From contig JAEHDK010000409.1 of NCBI GenBank assembly GCA_016880465.1, positions 1 through 32,335 on the forward strand: DNA of 32,335 nt, read 5' to 3'. The DNA is from Micromonosporaceae bacterium. GTDB taxonomy: Bacteria > Actinomycetota > Actinomycetes > Mycobacteriales > Micromonosporaceae. This document shows, piece by piece, positions 1-8,936 of this stretch (position 1 is the first letter of the stretch; every line of letters starts with the position of its first letter). The notes beneath the pieces were generated by a model. The model was not told the origin of the DNA, ran no database searches, and saw only the letters and a list, made by a program, of their open reading frames with translations. The translations under genes and the position numbers were made by a program.

Positions 1-507
1 GACGCGACGGCCGCACCACCCGGTCCCACCGGCCGGACCCTTTCCGGCGCCGGCCGGGATGATGGGCTCCCGGACCCGGCCGGGGCGCGCGCGCCGGCAG
101 GCGCGGACCGGTCGGCACGGTCGGCCGTCACGCAGGGCCTGCGCAAGCTTCAGCACAAGCGACGGGTCGGACCGGTGGTGGCGGCCGAGGAGCGTGAGGT
201 GCTGCACCTCGACTCCGGCGTGACGTGGGAGCTGCTCGGTCAGCTGCCGGACACCCATGTCGACTTCCTGCGCATCACGTACGCGCCCGGCGGCAGCTCC
301 TCCGGCGCGGGTGTGCTGATGCGCCACTCGGGCACCGAATGGGGGCACGTGCTGTCCGGCCAGCTGACGTTGACGCTCGGCTTCGACACCTACGTGCTGA
401 ACCCGGGCGACTCGGTGTCGTTCGACTGCACCACCCCGCACTCCTACGCCAACCACGGCATCGAGCCGGCCGTCGGCGTTTGGTTCGTCGCCGAACGCTT
501 CCGCTGA
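1..507 (+). CDS. XRE-family-type regulator with C-terminal cupin domain (5' partial; frame open to window start)
   Basis: Frame 1 has no stop from base 1 to the TGA at 505-507. C-terminal part reads EREVLHLDSGVTWELLGQLPD..DFLRITYAPGGSS..MRHSGTEWGHVLSGQLTLTLGFDTYVLNPGDSVSFDCTTPHSYANHG, a cupin as found at the C-terminus of XRE regulators. The HTH itself is outside the window. Confidence 0.7.
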   Translation, partial: DATAAPPGPTGRTLSGAGRDDGLPDPAGARAPAGADRSARSAVTQGLRKLQHKRRVGPVVAAEEREVLHLDSGVTWELLGQLPDTHVDFLRITYAPGGSSSGAGVLMRHSGTEWGHVLSGQLTLTLGFDTYVLNPGDSVSFDCTTPHSYANHGIEPAVGVWFVAERFR

Positions 508-686
508 CGTCGATACGCGCGCGCTGCACGGCGGTTCACCACGGGTTAACAGCTGGTTCGGGGCGCCCACCGATGACGGCCCACGCACCGCTGACCCATC
601 CACGACTGCGCGTGTTCACTCGAGCGAACGTGCTGCTCAGCGATATTGCACAGTGTCCATGCACACCATACACTGCCGCCTAAGCC

Positions 687-839
687 GTCATCGAGCCGGG
701 GCGGCTGGGTGATGTGGCGGTGCTGAACCGGAACTACTTCGACCCGCACGCGGTCAGCGACGCTGACGTCAAGAAGATCAATTCCGTGTTGACCGTGCTC
801 GGCGGTGTAGTCGTCCACGACACCGGCGTCGTGTACTAG
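687..839 (+). pseudogene. C-terminal remnant of an amidohydrolase (YtcJ/amidohydrolase-3-like)
   Basis: Translation of 687-839: VIEPGRLGDVAVLNRNYFDPHAVSDADVKKINSVLTVLGGVVVHDTGVVY*. The pattern (I.PG.LAD..VL...YF....I....V..T..GG.VV.D) is the usual amidohydrolase C-terminus. In-frame TAA at 681-683 closes the frame upstream; no catalytic domain. Confidence 0.65.
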
Positions 840-851
840 AGAGGAGTGAAC

Positions 852-2099
852 GTGCGCAGACGGGTACGACTTGCGCTCGCGGCGGTCCTGCTGGTCGCTG
901 GCACCGCGGCCTGCAGCACCAAGGAGCAAGCGGACAAGACCGAGCAGCAGCCGATCGTGGTGGGCTCGACGTTGTCGCTGACCGGTGCCTTCGCGGCCAC
1001 GGGCATCATCCACAAGATCGCTGGTGAGGAGTTCATTGACCGGCTCAACGCCAGCGGTGGGCTACTCGGTCGGCCGGTGAAATGGACGGTTCTGGATGAC
1101 CAGTCCGACACGACCAAGGTCGGCCCCCTGTACGAGCAGCTGATCACACAGGACAAGGTCGACCTGATCATCGGACCGTACGCGACCCCGAACATCCTGG
1201 CCGCGATGGCGGTGGCCGAGCGGCACGGTTATGTCATGCCGCACCACACCGCGGTGCTGGCGCCGCAGCTGACCTACGCGTGCCAGTTCCCAGGCTGGTC
1301 GATCGGTCCCACGCCGAACTCGTTCATCCCGAGTCTGCTCTTCGACGCGGTGGCGAGCCTGCCCAACCCGCCCAAGCGCATCGCCATCCTGACCAGCCAG
1401 AGCGGCTCGGCCGCGTTCGTCACCGACGGCCTCGGCGCGGACAAGAACGGCGTGCCCACCATCGCCACGCAGCGCGGTCTGCAGGTAGTGCTCAACGAGC
1501 ACTACGCGCCGGGCACCACCGACTGGACCAACCTCGCGACCAAGGTCCGCAACGCCAATCCTGATCTGCTCATCAGCAACAGCCTCGGCGTGGACACCGT
1601 CGGCCAGCTGAATGCCATGAAGCAGCTCGGCTACCGGCCGCCGCTGACCTTCAGCCTGTTCCCGGCGCCGGGTCCGCTGCTCGGCCTCGGGGCGGACGGC
1701 AACGGCATCCTGTCGGTGTCCATCTTCGAGCCGAACAAGGCGAACGTCGACCGGATGGGCGGCGAGGTCAAGGTTATCGTGGACGACTTCAAGTCCCGGG
1801 CGACCGCGCAGAAGGTGCCCTACACGGTCTTCGAGACACAGGCCGCGGCGAGCTGGAACGCCTGGCAGATCCTGATCGACGGGGTCAAGGGCGCCGGTTC
1901 GGTCAACCAGCAGGCGGTCTGTGACTACCTGCACGCCAGCGGCGCGGACACCACCTTCAGCGGGCACCTCACGTTCGACCCGAAGGTGAACAACTTCTGG
2001 CCGACCACGCTCGGCATCAAGCAGATCCAAAATGGAGACTGGGTCATGGTGCGGCCGGTGGACAAGGCCGTGGCGCCTATCCAGGGGCCGGCGGGCTGA
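852..2099 (+). CDS. Branched-chain-amino-acid-type ABC transporter substrate-binding lipoprotein
   Basis: Lipoprotein signal RRRVRLALAAVLLVAGTAACS; Peripla_BP_6-like body (IVVGSTLSLTGAFAATG...). GAGAGGAG lies 5 nt before GTG 852; the ORF track start 846 overlaps this RBS. Confidence 0.85.
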   Translation: MRRRVRLALAAVLLVAGTAACSTKEQADKTEQQPIVVGSTLSLTGAFAATGIIHKIAGEEFIDRLNASGGLLGRPVKWTVLDDQSDTTKVGPLYEQLITQDKVDLIIGPYATPNILAAMAVAERHGYVMPHHTAVLAPQLTYACQFPGWSIGPTPNSFIPSLLFDAVASLPNPPKRIAILTSQSGSAAFVTDGLGADKNGVPTIATQRGLQVVLNEHYAPGTTDWTNLATKVRNANPDLLISNSLGVDTVGQLNAMKQLGYRPPLTFSLFPAPGPLLGLGADGNGILSVSIFEPNKANVDRMGGEVKVIVDDFKSRATAQKVPYTVFETQAAASWNAWQILIDGVKGAGSVNQQAVCDYLHASGADTTFSGHLTFDPKVNNFWPTTLGIKQIQNGDWVMVRPVDKAVAPIQGPAG

Positions 2100-2193
2100 G
2101 CAGCGCACATCCGCCAGACAGCCGCTGACCAACGCGTTGCCCGTGCCGCCGCGGCGGCACGGGCAACGCCGACACGAACCGGAAGGAGGTCGC

Positions 2194-3063
2194 ATGAACG
2201 CCGTACAGGTGGCACTCAGCGGTGCTCTGATCGGCGGCCTGTACGCCCTGATGGCGGCCGGGCTGTCGGTGACGTGGGGCGTGCTACGGGTCATCAACCT
2301 GGCGCACTTCGGGCTGATCCTCGCTGGCGCGTACCTCACCTACCAGCTGGTGACCGCCTGGCGGGTAGACCCGATCCTCACGGTCGTCGTGACCGCGCCG
2401 GTGCTCTTCGTCGTCGGCGCCGCTCTGCAATGGGCGTACGACCGGCTCAGCATCGTCGAGTTCAACTCACTGCTGGTGAGCTTCGGACTGCTCATCATCG
2501 CGATCCAGGTCGCGACGAACGTGTGGACTGCCGACTTCCGGCAGCTACCGGTCGAAGATAACCCCTATGCGACGAGCGCGCTCCACCTCGGCCGGCTCGC
2601 CCTGCCGACCAACCGGATGCTCGCGTTCGGGTTCGCGCTGCTGCTCCTCGGCGGCGGCCACCTGGTGTTGCGCAACACCTTCCTGGGGCGTGGCATGCGC
2701 GCCTTCGCGCAGGACCGCATGGTCGCGGCCGCCTTCGGCATCGACCACCGGCGGCTCGGCCTGTTGCTGGGCGGTGCCGCGGGCGCCAGCGCCGCGGTGG
2801 CCGGCATGGTGTTCACGCTCGCCAACAGCATCACGCCCGCCACCGCGTACGAGTGGTTCGGCACCGTCTTCGCCGTGGTCATCCTCGGCGGGTTGGGCAA
2901 CCTGCTCGGCACGCTCCTGGCCGGTGTCAGTGTCGGCGTACTGTCCGGCCTGGTCTCCTTGATCTGGTCGCCGGCGACCGAGCCGATCGCCCTGTTCCTT
3001 GCGATCATCCTGGCGCTGGTGCTGCGACCGCAGGGGGTCTTCACCCGCCGGAGCGTCGCATGA
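2194..3063 (+). CDS. livH: Branched-chain-amino-acid-type ABC transporter permease (LivH-like)
   Basis: AAGGAGGT before ATG 2194; MNAVQVALSGALIGGLYALMAAGLSVTWGVLRVINLAHFG, LivH signature. Confidence 0.85.
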   Translation: MNAVQVALSGALIGGLYALMAAGLSVTWGVLRVINLAHFGLILAGAYLTYQLVTAWRVDPILTVVVTAPVLFVVGAALQWAYDRLSIVEFNSLLVSFGLLIIAIQVATNVWTADFRQLPVEDNPYATSALHLGRLALPTNRMLAFGFALLLLGGGHLVLRNTFLGRGMRAFAQDRMVAAAFGIDHRRLGLLLGGAAGASAAVAGMVFTLANSITPATAYEWFGTVFAVVILGGLGNLLGTLLAGVSVGVLSGLVSLIWSPATEPIALFLAIILALVLRPQGVFTRRSVA

Positions 3064-3085
3064 GCGAGCGGCGCGAGGAGCCGGC

Positions 3086-4993
3086 ATGAGTGTCCGAAGA
3101 GGACTCGCGTACCTGGTCGGGGTGAGCCTGATCCTCGCCCTGCTGGCTCAGTTCAACACATCCATCGGGCTGGCGCCCTACAACATCGTGGTGATGTACA
3201 CGGTGCTGTTCTGGATCACGCAGGCGACGAGCTGGAACCTGCTCTCCGGGTACGCCGGCTACTTCAGTTTCGGCCAGGGCGCCTATGTCGGCGCCGGTGC
3301 GTACGCGATGGCGGTGCTGACCGGCCGGCACGGCTTGAACTACCTGGTCAGTATCCCGATCGGCGGGCTGCTCGGCGGGCTGCTCGCGGTCGTCATCGGT
3401 GCCGTCGCGTTCCGGCTCCGGTCCCTGCGGGGCGAGATATTCGCGCTTCTCACGCTCGCGGTGCCGTTCATCCTGGCCGCCATCGCCCGGATCAACAGCG
3501 ACATCGACGGCGGTCAGGGGACCACGCTGCGGGCTCCGAGGTTCCCGGACTCGATCGCCGACTTCCAGCACCTCGTCTTCTTCCTCAACCTGGCGGTCGC
3601 CACGCTCGCCGTCGGGGTCGGGCTGGCCATCCACGGCTCCCGGTTCGGCCGGGGGCTGGCCGCCGTACACGACGCCGAGGACGCCGCCGAGGTGCTCGGC
3701 GTGCCGACGTTCCGCTACAAGATGATCGCTACCGTGCTGGGCGGCGGGCTCGGCGGCATGAGCGGGGCGCTCTTCGCCATGTCGCAGGGCTATGTCGCGG
3801 TGGAGAGCGTCTTCGGGCTGAACATACCGCTGTTCGTCATCCTCATCAGCGTGCTCGGCGGCCGCCGGCACTGGCTCGGCCCGGTGATCGGGGCCGCGTT
3901 GCTGGTGGTGCTGCAGGATCGGCTGGCCGTGGGCGGCCTGACCGACTACAGCAACATCATCCTCGGCGCGCTGCTGGCCGGCCTCGTGGTGCTCGCCCCG
4001 GAGGGACTGTACGGGCGGCTGCGGGCCCGGCCCTGGCTCGCGCTCGGCACGTTCCTGGTGGTGATCGTGGGCATGCTGGTCACCGGGTACTGGGCCGAGC
4101 TCGACGCGGTCCTCTACGCGATGCTGGCCGCGGCCATCGTGGCGACCGTCGTCGACCGGTTCCGTCCGGCCACAGCACCCGCACCCGCAGCGCCGCCGGC
4201 GCCGGAACCGGCGCCAGCACCCAGCATCGAGGCGGCTCCACCACCGGCGGAGATCGCACCGGGCGGGCGGGTGCTGGTCTCCGTTCGCGGGGTCACCCGG
4301 GACTTCGGCGGCGTGCGGGCGCTCGACGACGTCTCGGTGGAGGTCTCCGAGGGCGAGATCGTCGGCCTGGTCGGGCCGAACGGCTCCGGCAAGACGACGC
4401 TGGTGAACCTGCTGTCCGGTGCGATGCAGTGCACCCGGGGCACCATCGCCATCAACGGCCGGACCACCAGCGGCCTGGCGCCGCACCGCGTGGCGCATAC
4501 CGGCGTGGCCCGCACCTACCAGATCCCCAAACCGTTCGGCTCGATGACGGTTCGGGACAACGTCGCGATGGCGGTCATGTTCGGCCGTACCGGCGCGTCT
4601 CTCGCACAAGCGCGGCGGGAAGCCGAGCGTCACCTCGCAACAGTCCACCTTGGACATCTGGCGGGCGCCCGGCCGGACGCGCTCAACCTGCACCAGCGCC
4701 AGCTGCTGGAGATGGCGCGAGCGATCGCGGCCGAGCCGGTCGTCCTGCTGCTCGACGAGGCGCTGGCCGGGCTGAACCCGGCCGAGATCGACGACGCCGT
4801 CACGGTCATCGGGCGCATTCACGCCACCGGCATCTCCATCATCATCGTCGAACATCTGCTCCGGGTGCTCCAGCAGCTGGCGACCCGGATCGTGGTGCTG
4901 GACCGCGGGGTCCTCATCGCCGACGGCGCACCGGGCACGGTTCTGGCCGACCCGGCGGTGGTCCATGCCTACCTGGGGAGGCAGCGTGCTTGA
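3086..4993 (+). CDS. Fused LivM-like permease / LivG-like ATP-binding protein
   Basis: Starts MSVRRGLAYLVGVSLILALL; LivM motif SWNLLSGYAGYFSFGQGAYVGAGAY; Pro/Ala-rich linker; then ATPase with GPNGSGKTT Walker A and VVLLLDEALAGLNP Walker B, in one uninterrupted frame. Confidence 0.85.
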   Translation: MSVRRGLAYLVGVSLILALLAQFNTSIGLAPYNIVVMYTVLFWITQATSWNLLSGYAGYFSFGQGAYVGAGAYAMAVLTGRHGLNYLVSIPIGGLLGGLLAVVIGAVAFRLRSLRGEIFALLTLAVPFILAAIARINSDIDGGQGTTLRAPRFPDSIADFQHLVFFLNLAVATLAVGVGLAIHGSRFGRGLAAVHDAEDAAEVLGVPTFRYKMIATVLGGGLGGMSGALFAMSQGYVAVESVFGLNIPLFVILISVLGGRRHWLGPVIGAALLVVLQDRLAVGGLTDYSNIILGALLAGLVVLAPEGLYGRLRARPWLALGTFLVVIVGMLVTGYWAELDAVLYAMLAAAIVATVVDRFRPATAPAPAAPPAPEPAPAPSIEAAPPPAEIAPGGRVLVSVRGVTRDFGGVRALDDVSVEVSEGEIVGLVGPNGSGKTTLVNLLSGAMQCTRGTIAINGRTTSGLAPHRVAHTGVARTYQIPKPFGSMTVRDNVAMAVMFGRTGASLAQARREAERHLATVHLGHLAGARPDALNLHQRQLLEMARAIAAEPVVLLLDEALAGLNPAEIDDAVTVIGRIHATGISIIIVEHLLRVLQQLATRIVVLDRGVLIADGAPGTVLADPAVVHAYLGRQRA

Positions 4994-5690
4994 GGTCCGC
5001 GGAGTTGAGGCCCGCTACGGCGACGCGCAGGCGCTGTGGGGAGTCGACCTCGACGTCGGCGCGGCCGAGATGGTGTGCATCGTCGGACCGAACGGCGCCG
5101 GCAAGACCACGCTCGTGCAGACCATCGCCGGACTCCACCCGACCGCGGCGGGCACCATCCGCATCGACGGGGTCGACATCGCCGCCCTGCCCGGGCACCG
5201 GGTGTGCGATCACGGCGTGGCCACCGTGCCCGAGGGCCGGCGGGTCTTCGGCCACCTGACCGTGCGGGACAACCTGCTGCTCGGCGCCTACCGGCGGACG
5301 GCGCGGCCGGTCTACCGTACGACCGAGGCCGAGGTGTACGACCTGTTTCCCCGGCTGCGGGAGCGGGCGCGGCAACCGGCCGGCAGCCTCTCCGGCGGCG
5401 AGCAGCAGATGCTCGCCATCGGCCGCGCGCTGATGGCCCGGCCCCGACTGCTGCTGCTCGACGAGCCCTCGCTCGGGCTCGCCCCGGTCATCGTCGACGA
5501 GGTCTTCGACGCCCTCGCCTCGGTCACCGCGAGCGGGGTCGGCGTGCTCCTGGTCGAGCAGGACGTGGAGCGGGCGCTGGAGGTGTCCGACCGCGGCTAC
5601 GTCCTCATCGAGGGCCGCATCGTGGCGAGCGGGACGCCCGCACAGCTACGCGAGACCGCCGAGGTACGCCAGCGCGTGCTCGGCATGTAG
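4986..5690 (+). CDS. livF: Branched-chain-amino-acid-type ABC transporter ATP-binding protein (LivF-like)
   Basis: GTG at 4986 after GGGGAGGCAGC; GPNGAGKTT, LSGGEQQMLAIGRALM, LLLLDEPSLGLAP. Overlaps the LivM-G stop by 8 nt. Confidence 0.85.
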   Translation: MLEVRGVEARYGDAQALWGVDLDVGAAEMVCIVGPNGAGKTTLVQTIAGLHPTAAGTIRIDGVDIAALPGHRVCDHGVATVPEGRRVFGHLTVRDNLLLGAYRRTARPVYRTTEAEVYDLFPRLRERARQPAGSLSGGEQQMLAIGRALMARPRLLLLDEPSLGLAPVIVDEVFDALASVTASGVGVLLVEQDVERALEVSDRGYVLIEGRIVASGTPAQLRETAEVRQRVLGM

Positions 5691-5828
5691 CAGGCACGGC
5701 ACCGAGCGGGATCTGCGCCAGCGTACGGCTGGCCGGCACGCTCGTCTGCGGCGTCGGATCCGGCCGCGATTGGACCCCTGCGCCACAGAACCGGCGCGGA
5801 GATCCACGCTCGCGTCAGCCGGGTGTGG

Positions 5829-6242
5829 CTAGTCCTCGTCTCGGCAGAGACAGAACGGGTGGCCGGCGGGGTCCAGGAGCACTCGGACGTTGTCCTGCGG
5901 TTGAGCCGCAGCCACGGTGGCTCCCAGAGCGACCGCCTCGGCGACCGCGGAATCGAGGTCTCCGACCTGGAAGTCGAAGTGCATCATCGGACGCTGCTGC
6001 CCGTCCACCGGCGGCCAGACGGGGGGCTGGTATCCGGGTGCCTGCTGGAACACGATGTAGATGGATCCCTGTGACGCGGCGAGTATGGCCGTTCCAGGCT
6101 CTTCGTGACCGATGGGCCAACCGAGCAGCTCGGAGTAGAACTTCGCCAGGGCACCGGGGTCCGGCGCTTCGATGGCGGCGCCCCACCACATGCCGTCCGT
6201 TCGAGATCGCATGCTTGCAGACTGTCGCAGGTGCTGGTCCAT
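5829..6242 (-). CDS. VOC family (glyoxalase/bleomycin-resistance-like) protein
   Basis: MWWGAAIEAPDPGALAKFYSELLGWPI...MMHFDFQVGDLDSAVAEAVALGATV...VLLDPAGHPFCLC, typical VOC pattern. Internal Met start (MRSRTDG) possible. Confidence 0.8.
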   Translation of the reverse strand: MDQHLRQSASMRSRTDGMWWGAAIEAPDPGALAKFYSELLGWPIGHEEPGTAILAASQGSIYIVFQQAPGYQPPVWPPVDGQQRPMMHFDFQVGDLDSAVAEAVALGATVAAAQPQDNVRVLLDPAGHPFCLCRDED

Positions 6243-6396
6243 GTCTAGGAATGCGCGTGTGCTCTATAACCGGCACGTCCTTCGGCCGTGAGCGCGAGGA
6301 CCTCACGTACCCGCGGGGCCACCCGCCATCGTCCGACCGGCGAGTGGCTGGGTCGCCATGGGTCCTCGGCGCCGGCCGCGTGGACGCTGTAGGGGT

Positions 6397-7020
6397 TCAG
6401 CCCCATCCGGTCCCTGACCAGCCGGTCGCCGGGGCGCTGGTCTCGGATGTCCAGGCTGCTCCGCCGGTACGGACGGGCTCGGCGTACCGGTCCGGCGTGA
6501 GTCCCAGCCCGTCCACGCCCAGAGGACGCTCCCGCGGCCAGGTCGCATAGGCGTCGGCCCAGTCCGCGTCGGTGGTCGTGGGCACTGGCCACCGCCGCCA
6601 CCGGCCGACGCTGACGACGCCGACCAGCAGCAACGCGCCAAGCACCAGCGTGGCTCCGGTACGCAGTGGCGTGGTCGGGTCGGCGGCCCGCCCGGCCAAT
6701 GAGAGCTTGTTCGGGAACAGGTCCAGTAGTGCATCGGGGTTCACCAGCAGAGCCAGGTAGCTGGCGGTATAGACGACTCCAGTGAGCACGGCGCCCAGCG
6801 GAGAGAACCGCAGCGTTGCGATGAGTCCAAACAGCAGCCCGGCCGCCAACAGGCAAAGGACCGGCCGTACGAAGTCATCGGCATCGAACGACCCGCTGCT
6901 GCCCCCGTTGGCGAACGCCTGAAGGGACCTGTCCTGCCCGTACGCGAGCAACAGCCAGGCAAGCGGAGCGATGACGGCGGCCGCCCTAACGGTCCAGATA
7001 TGTCGCATGCCGGACAACAT
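6397..7020 (-). CDS. Small integral membrane protein of unknown function
   Basis: Hydrophobic helices (TVRAAAVIAPLAWLLLAYG, LCLLAAGLLFGLIATLRF, AVLTGVVYTASYLALLV, LVLGALLLVGVVSVG). Start at ATG 7020 or 7008; longer ORF extensions are low-complexity. Confidence 0.5.
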   Translation of the reverse strand: MLSGMRHIWTVRAAAVIAPLAWLLLAYGQDRSLQAFANGGSSGSFDADDFVRPVLCLLAAGLLFGLIATLRFSPLGAVLTGVVYTASYLALLVNPDALLDLFPNKLSLAGRAADPTTPLRTGATLVLGALLLVGVVSVGRWRRWPVPTTTDADWADAYATWPRERPLGVDGLGLTPDRYAEPVRTGGAAWTSETSAPATGWSGTGWG

Positions 7021-7059
7021 AACCAGTCCACCATAACCAGTCCACCATAACCAGTTCAA
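7018..7059. repeat. 14-bp tandem repeat, 3 copies (CATAACCAGTCCAC)
   Basis: 7018-7031 and 7032-7045 identical; 7046-7059 differs at 2 positions. Each unit carries an ATG on the minus strand. Confidence 0.9.
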
Positions 7060-7336
7060 CCTCGGCCATCCGCGCAGATCGTGATGGCCAGCACCAAGGT
7101 CGTCGCCGTGCGGGACACCAACCCACCGCCGTCCGGTCCGTCCTCCCCCGCCGTTCATCGATATTGCCAAATACATCGTGGCTCGTCGATAATTCTCGCG
7201 GCGGGCGACCCGCCTGCCGGTTCGGCCTCGGGGCGGCGCCGATGACCGTCGTGGCTGCCGGCCCACCGAGCCATCCCAGGGCGAGGCCGGGCCGCCATCC
7301 GGTCGCGATCGCCCCGACGCCGTGTCTGGAGTCCCC

Positions 7337-8773
7337 ATGCGATCCCGCACCGCTCTCTTCCTCCGGGTGCCTGTCCTGCTCGGCATCGCCATGGCCACAG
7401 TCGTCGCGGCTGCCGGCCCGGCTTCGGCGACCGCTTCGGCTGCGCCGGCGGTGCACGCCGCCGCCCCCGCCGGTCCCGCGCTCACGGTGACGCCCAGCCT
7501 GAACGCGACGATCAGGCTGAACAACTGTTCCGCGTCGCTGGTGCGCTATCCGAGCTCGGTCGACACCGATCGGGCGATGATGCTGACTAACGGCCACTGC
7601 TACGAGGGCGGCTTCCTCTCCGCGGGTCAGGTGCTGGTGGACCGGGCGAGCAGCCGATCGGGATCGCTGCTCAACGGCTCCGGGACAGCGGTGGCCACCG
7701 TACGCGCCGAGCGGCTGCTGTACGCGACCATGACCGGTACCGACGTGGCGCTCTACCGGCTCAACCAGGCCATCGCGACGATCCGGACCAACACCGGGAT
7801 CAGCCCCCTGACCATCTCGTCCATCCATCCGGGCAACGGCATCAGTTTCTTCATCCCGTCCGGGTTTCTCTCCCGGATCTGGAACTGCACCATCAACGGG
7901 TTCGTGCCCACCCTGCGCGAGGACCAGTGGACCTGGCACGACTCGATCCGGTACAGCAGCGGCTGCACCGTCGCCCACGGCAGCTCCGGCTCGCCGCTGG
8001 TGAACACCTCCTCCGGTGAGGTCGTCGGCATCAACAACACCAACAACGACAACGGCCAGATGTGCACCCTGAACAACCCGTGCGAAGTGCAGTCCGACGG
8101 CACCACCACGGCCACCCTCGGGCAAAGCTACGGTCAGCAGACGTACTGGTTCACCACCTGCCTGACCTCCTCCCGCACGATCGACCTGAACTTGTCCGGC
8201 TGCCTGCTCACCCGACCCGCCGGCGGCGGTACCACCGTGTACAGCGACACGTTCGAGACGGCCACCGGATGGACCGCCAACCCGAACGGTACGGACACCG
8301 CCACGACCGGGCAGTGGGTGCGCGGTGACCCCGCAGGCACCAGCTCCGGCGGTGTCACGCTGCAGCTCGGCACGACCGTGAGCGGCGTCAACGACCTGGT
8401 GACCGGAGCGTCCGCCGGCACCGCCGCGGGTGACTTCGACATCGACGGCGGCACCACCTCGATCCAGTCGCCGGCCATCACGCTGCCCGCCACCGGCACG
8501 CTGACGCTGCGGTTCGCCTGGTACCTGGCGCATCTGAACAACGCCAGCAGCGCGGACTTCTTCCGCGTCCAGGTCATCGGGGCGTCCGGCACGACCACGG
8601 TGTTCAGCCAGACCGGGTCGGCGACCAACCGCGCCGGTGCGTGGGCGACCGCGACCGCCAATCTGACCAGCTTCGCCGGCCAGACGATCCGGATCCGGAT
8701 CGAGGCGGCCGACGCCTCCACCGCGAGCCTCGTCGAGGCCGGGGTGGAGGACCTGACCATCCTTCAGCAGTAA
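7337..8773 (+). CDS. Secreted trypsin-like serine protease with C-terminal beta-sandwich-like domain
   Basis: Signal peptide MRSRTALFLRVPVLLGIAMATVVAAAGPASA; catalytic motifs LTNGHC, DVALYRL, GSSGSPLV; C-terminal YSDTFETATGWT...FAWYLAHLNNASSADFFRVQV. Confidence 0.8.
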   Translation: MRSRTALFLRVPVLLGIAMATVVAAAGPASATASAAPAVHAAAPAGPALTVTPSLNATIRLNNCSASLVRYPSSVDTDRAMMLTNGHCYEGGFLSAGQVLVDRASSRSGSLLNGSGTAVATVRAERLLYATMTGTDVALYRLNQAIATIRTNTGISPLTISSIHPGNGISFFIPSGFLSRIWNCTINGFVPTLREDQWTWHDSIRYSSGCTVAHGSSGSPLVNTSSGEVVGINNTNNDNGQMCTLNNPCEVQSDGTTTATLGQSYGQQTYWFTTCLTSSRTIDLNLSGCLLTRPAGGGTTVYSDTFETATGWTANPNGTDTATTGQWVRGDPAGTSSGGVTLQLGTTVSGVNDLVTGASAGTAAGDFDIDGGTTSIQSPAITLPATGTLTLRFAWYLAHLNNASSADFFRVQVIGASGTTTVFSQTGSATNRAGAWATATANLTSFAGQTIRIRIEAADASTASLVEAGVEDLTILQQ

Positions 8774-8782
8774 CCATGCACA

Positions 8783-8821
8783 GGAGTACGCCGTCCCGCG
8801 CCACGAGGGACGGCGTACTCC
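8783..8821. terminator. Bidirectional hairpin terminator between convergent genes
   Basis: Perfect 15-bp stem GGAGTACGCCGTCCC / GGGACGGCGTACTCC with 9-nt loop, just after the protease stop and before the end of the minus-strand gene at 8937. No clear U-tract. Confidence 0.75.
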
Positions 8822-8936
8822 GCGATCGGCCGGCGCCGGTCAGGCAGTCCTGGAGCGCCGCGATCGAGCACCTCAGGCGGCGGCCCGACCCGGGGCCACC
8901 CCGAGCTTCGGGCGGGCCGGGCCCGGTGCCGGTCGG

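Noticed and set aside
1062-2339. 425-aa minus-strand ORF
   Set aside because: Antisense to the Liv substrate-binding protein; no recognisable domain.
3041-4966. 641-aa minus-strand ORF
   Set aside because: Antisense to the LivM-G fusion; composition (His/Gln/Asp/Arg-rich) shows a shadow frame.
6245-6406. 53-aa ORF MGLNPYSVHAAGAEDPWRPSHSPVGRW... overlapping the membrane-protein stop
   Set aside because: No domain, no transmembrane segment and no convincing RBS; could be a real small ORF or a frameshifted tail but evidence is insufficient.
5036-6550. 504-aa plus-strand ORF
   Set aside because: Out-of-frame over LivF and antisense to the VOC gene; Arg/Ala/Pro/Gly-rich shadow frame.
6986-8533. 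515-aa minus-strand ORF
   Set aside because: Antisense to the protease gene; only its last codons coincide with the 14-bp repeat.
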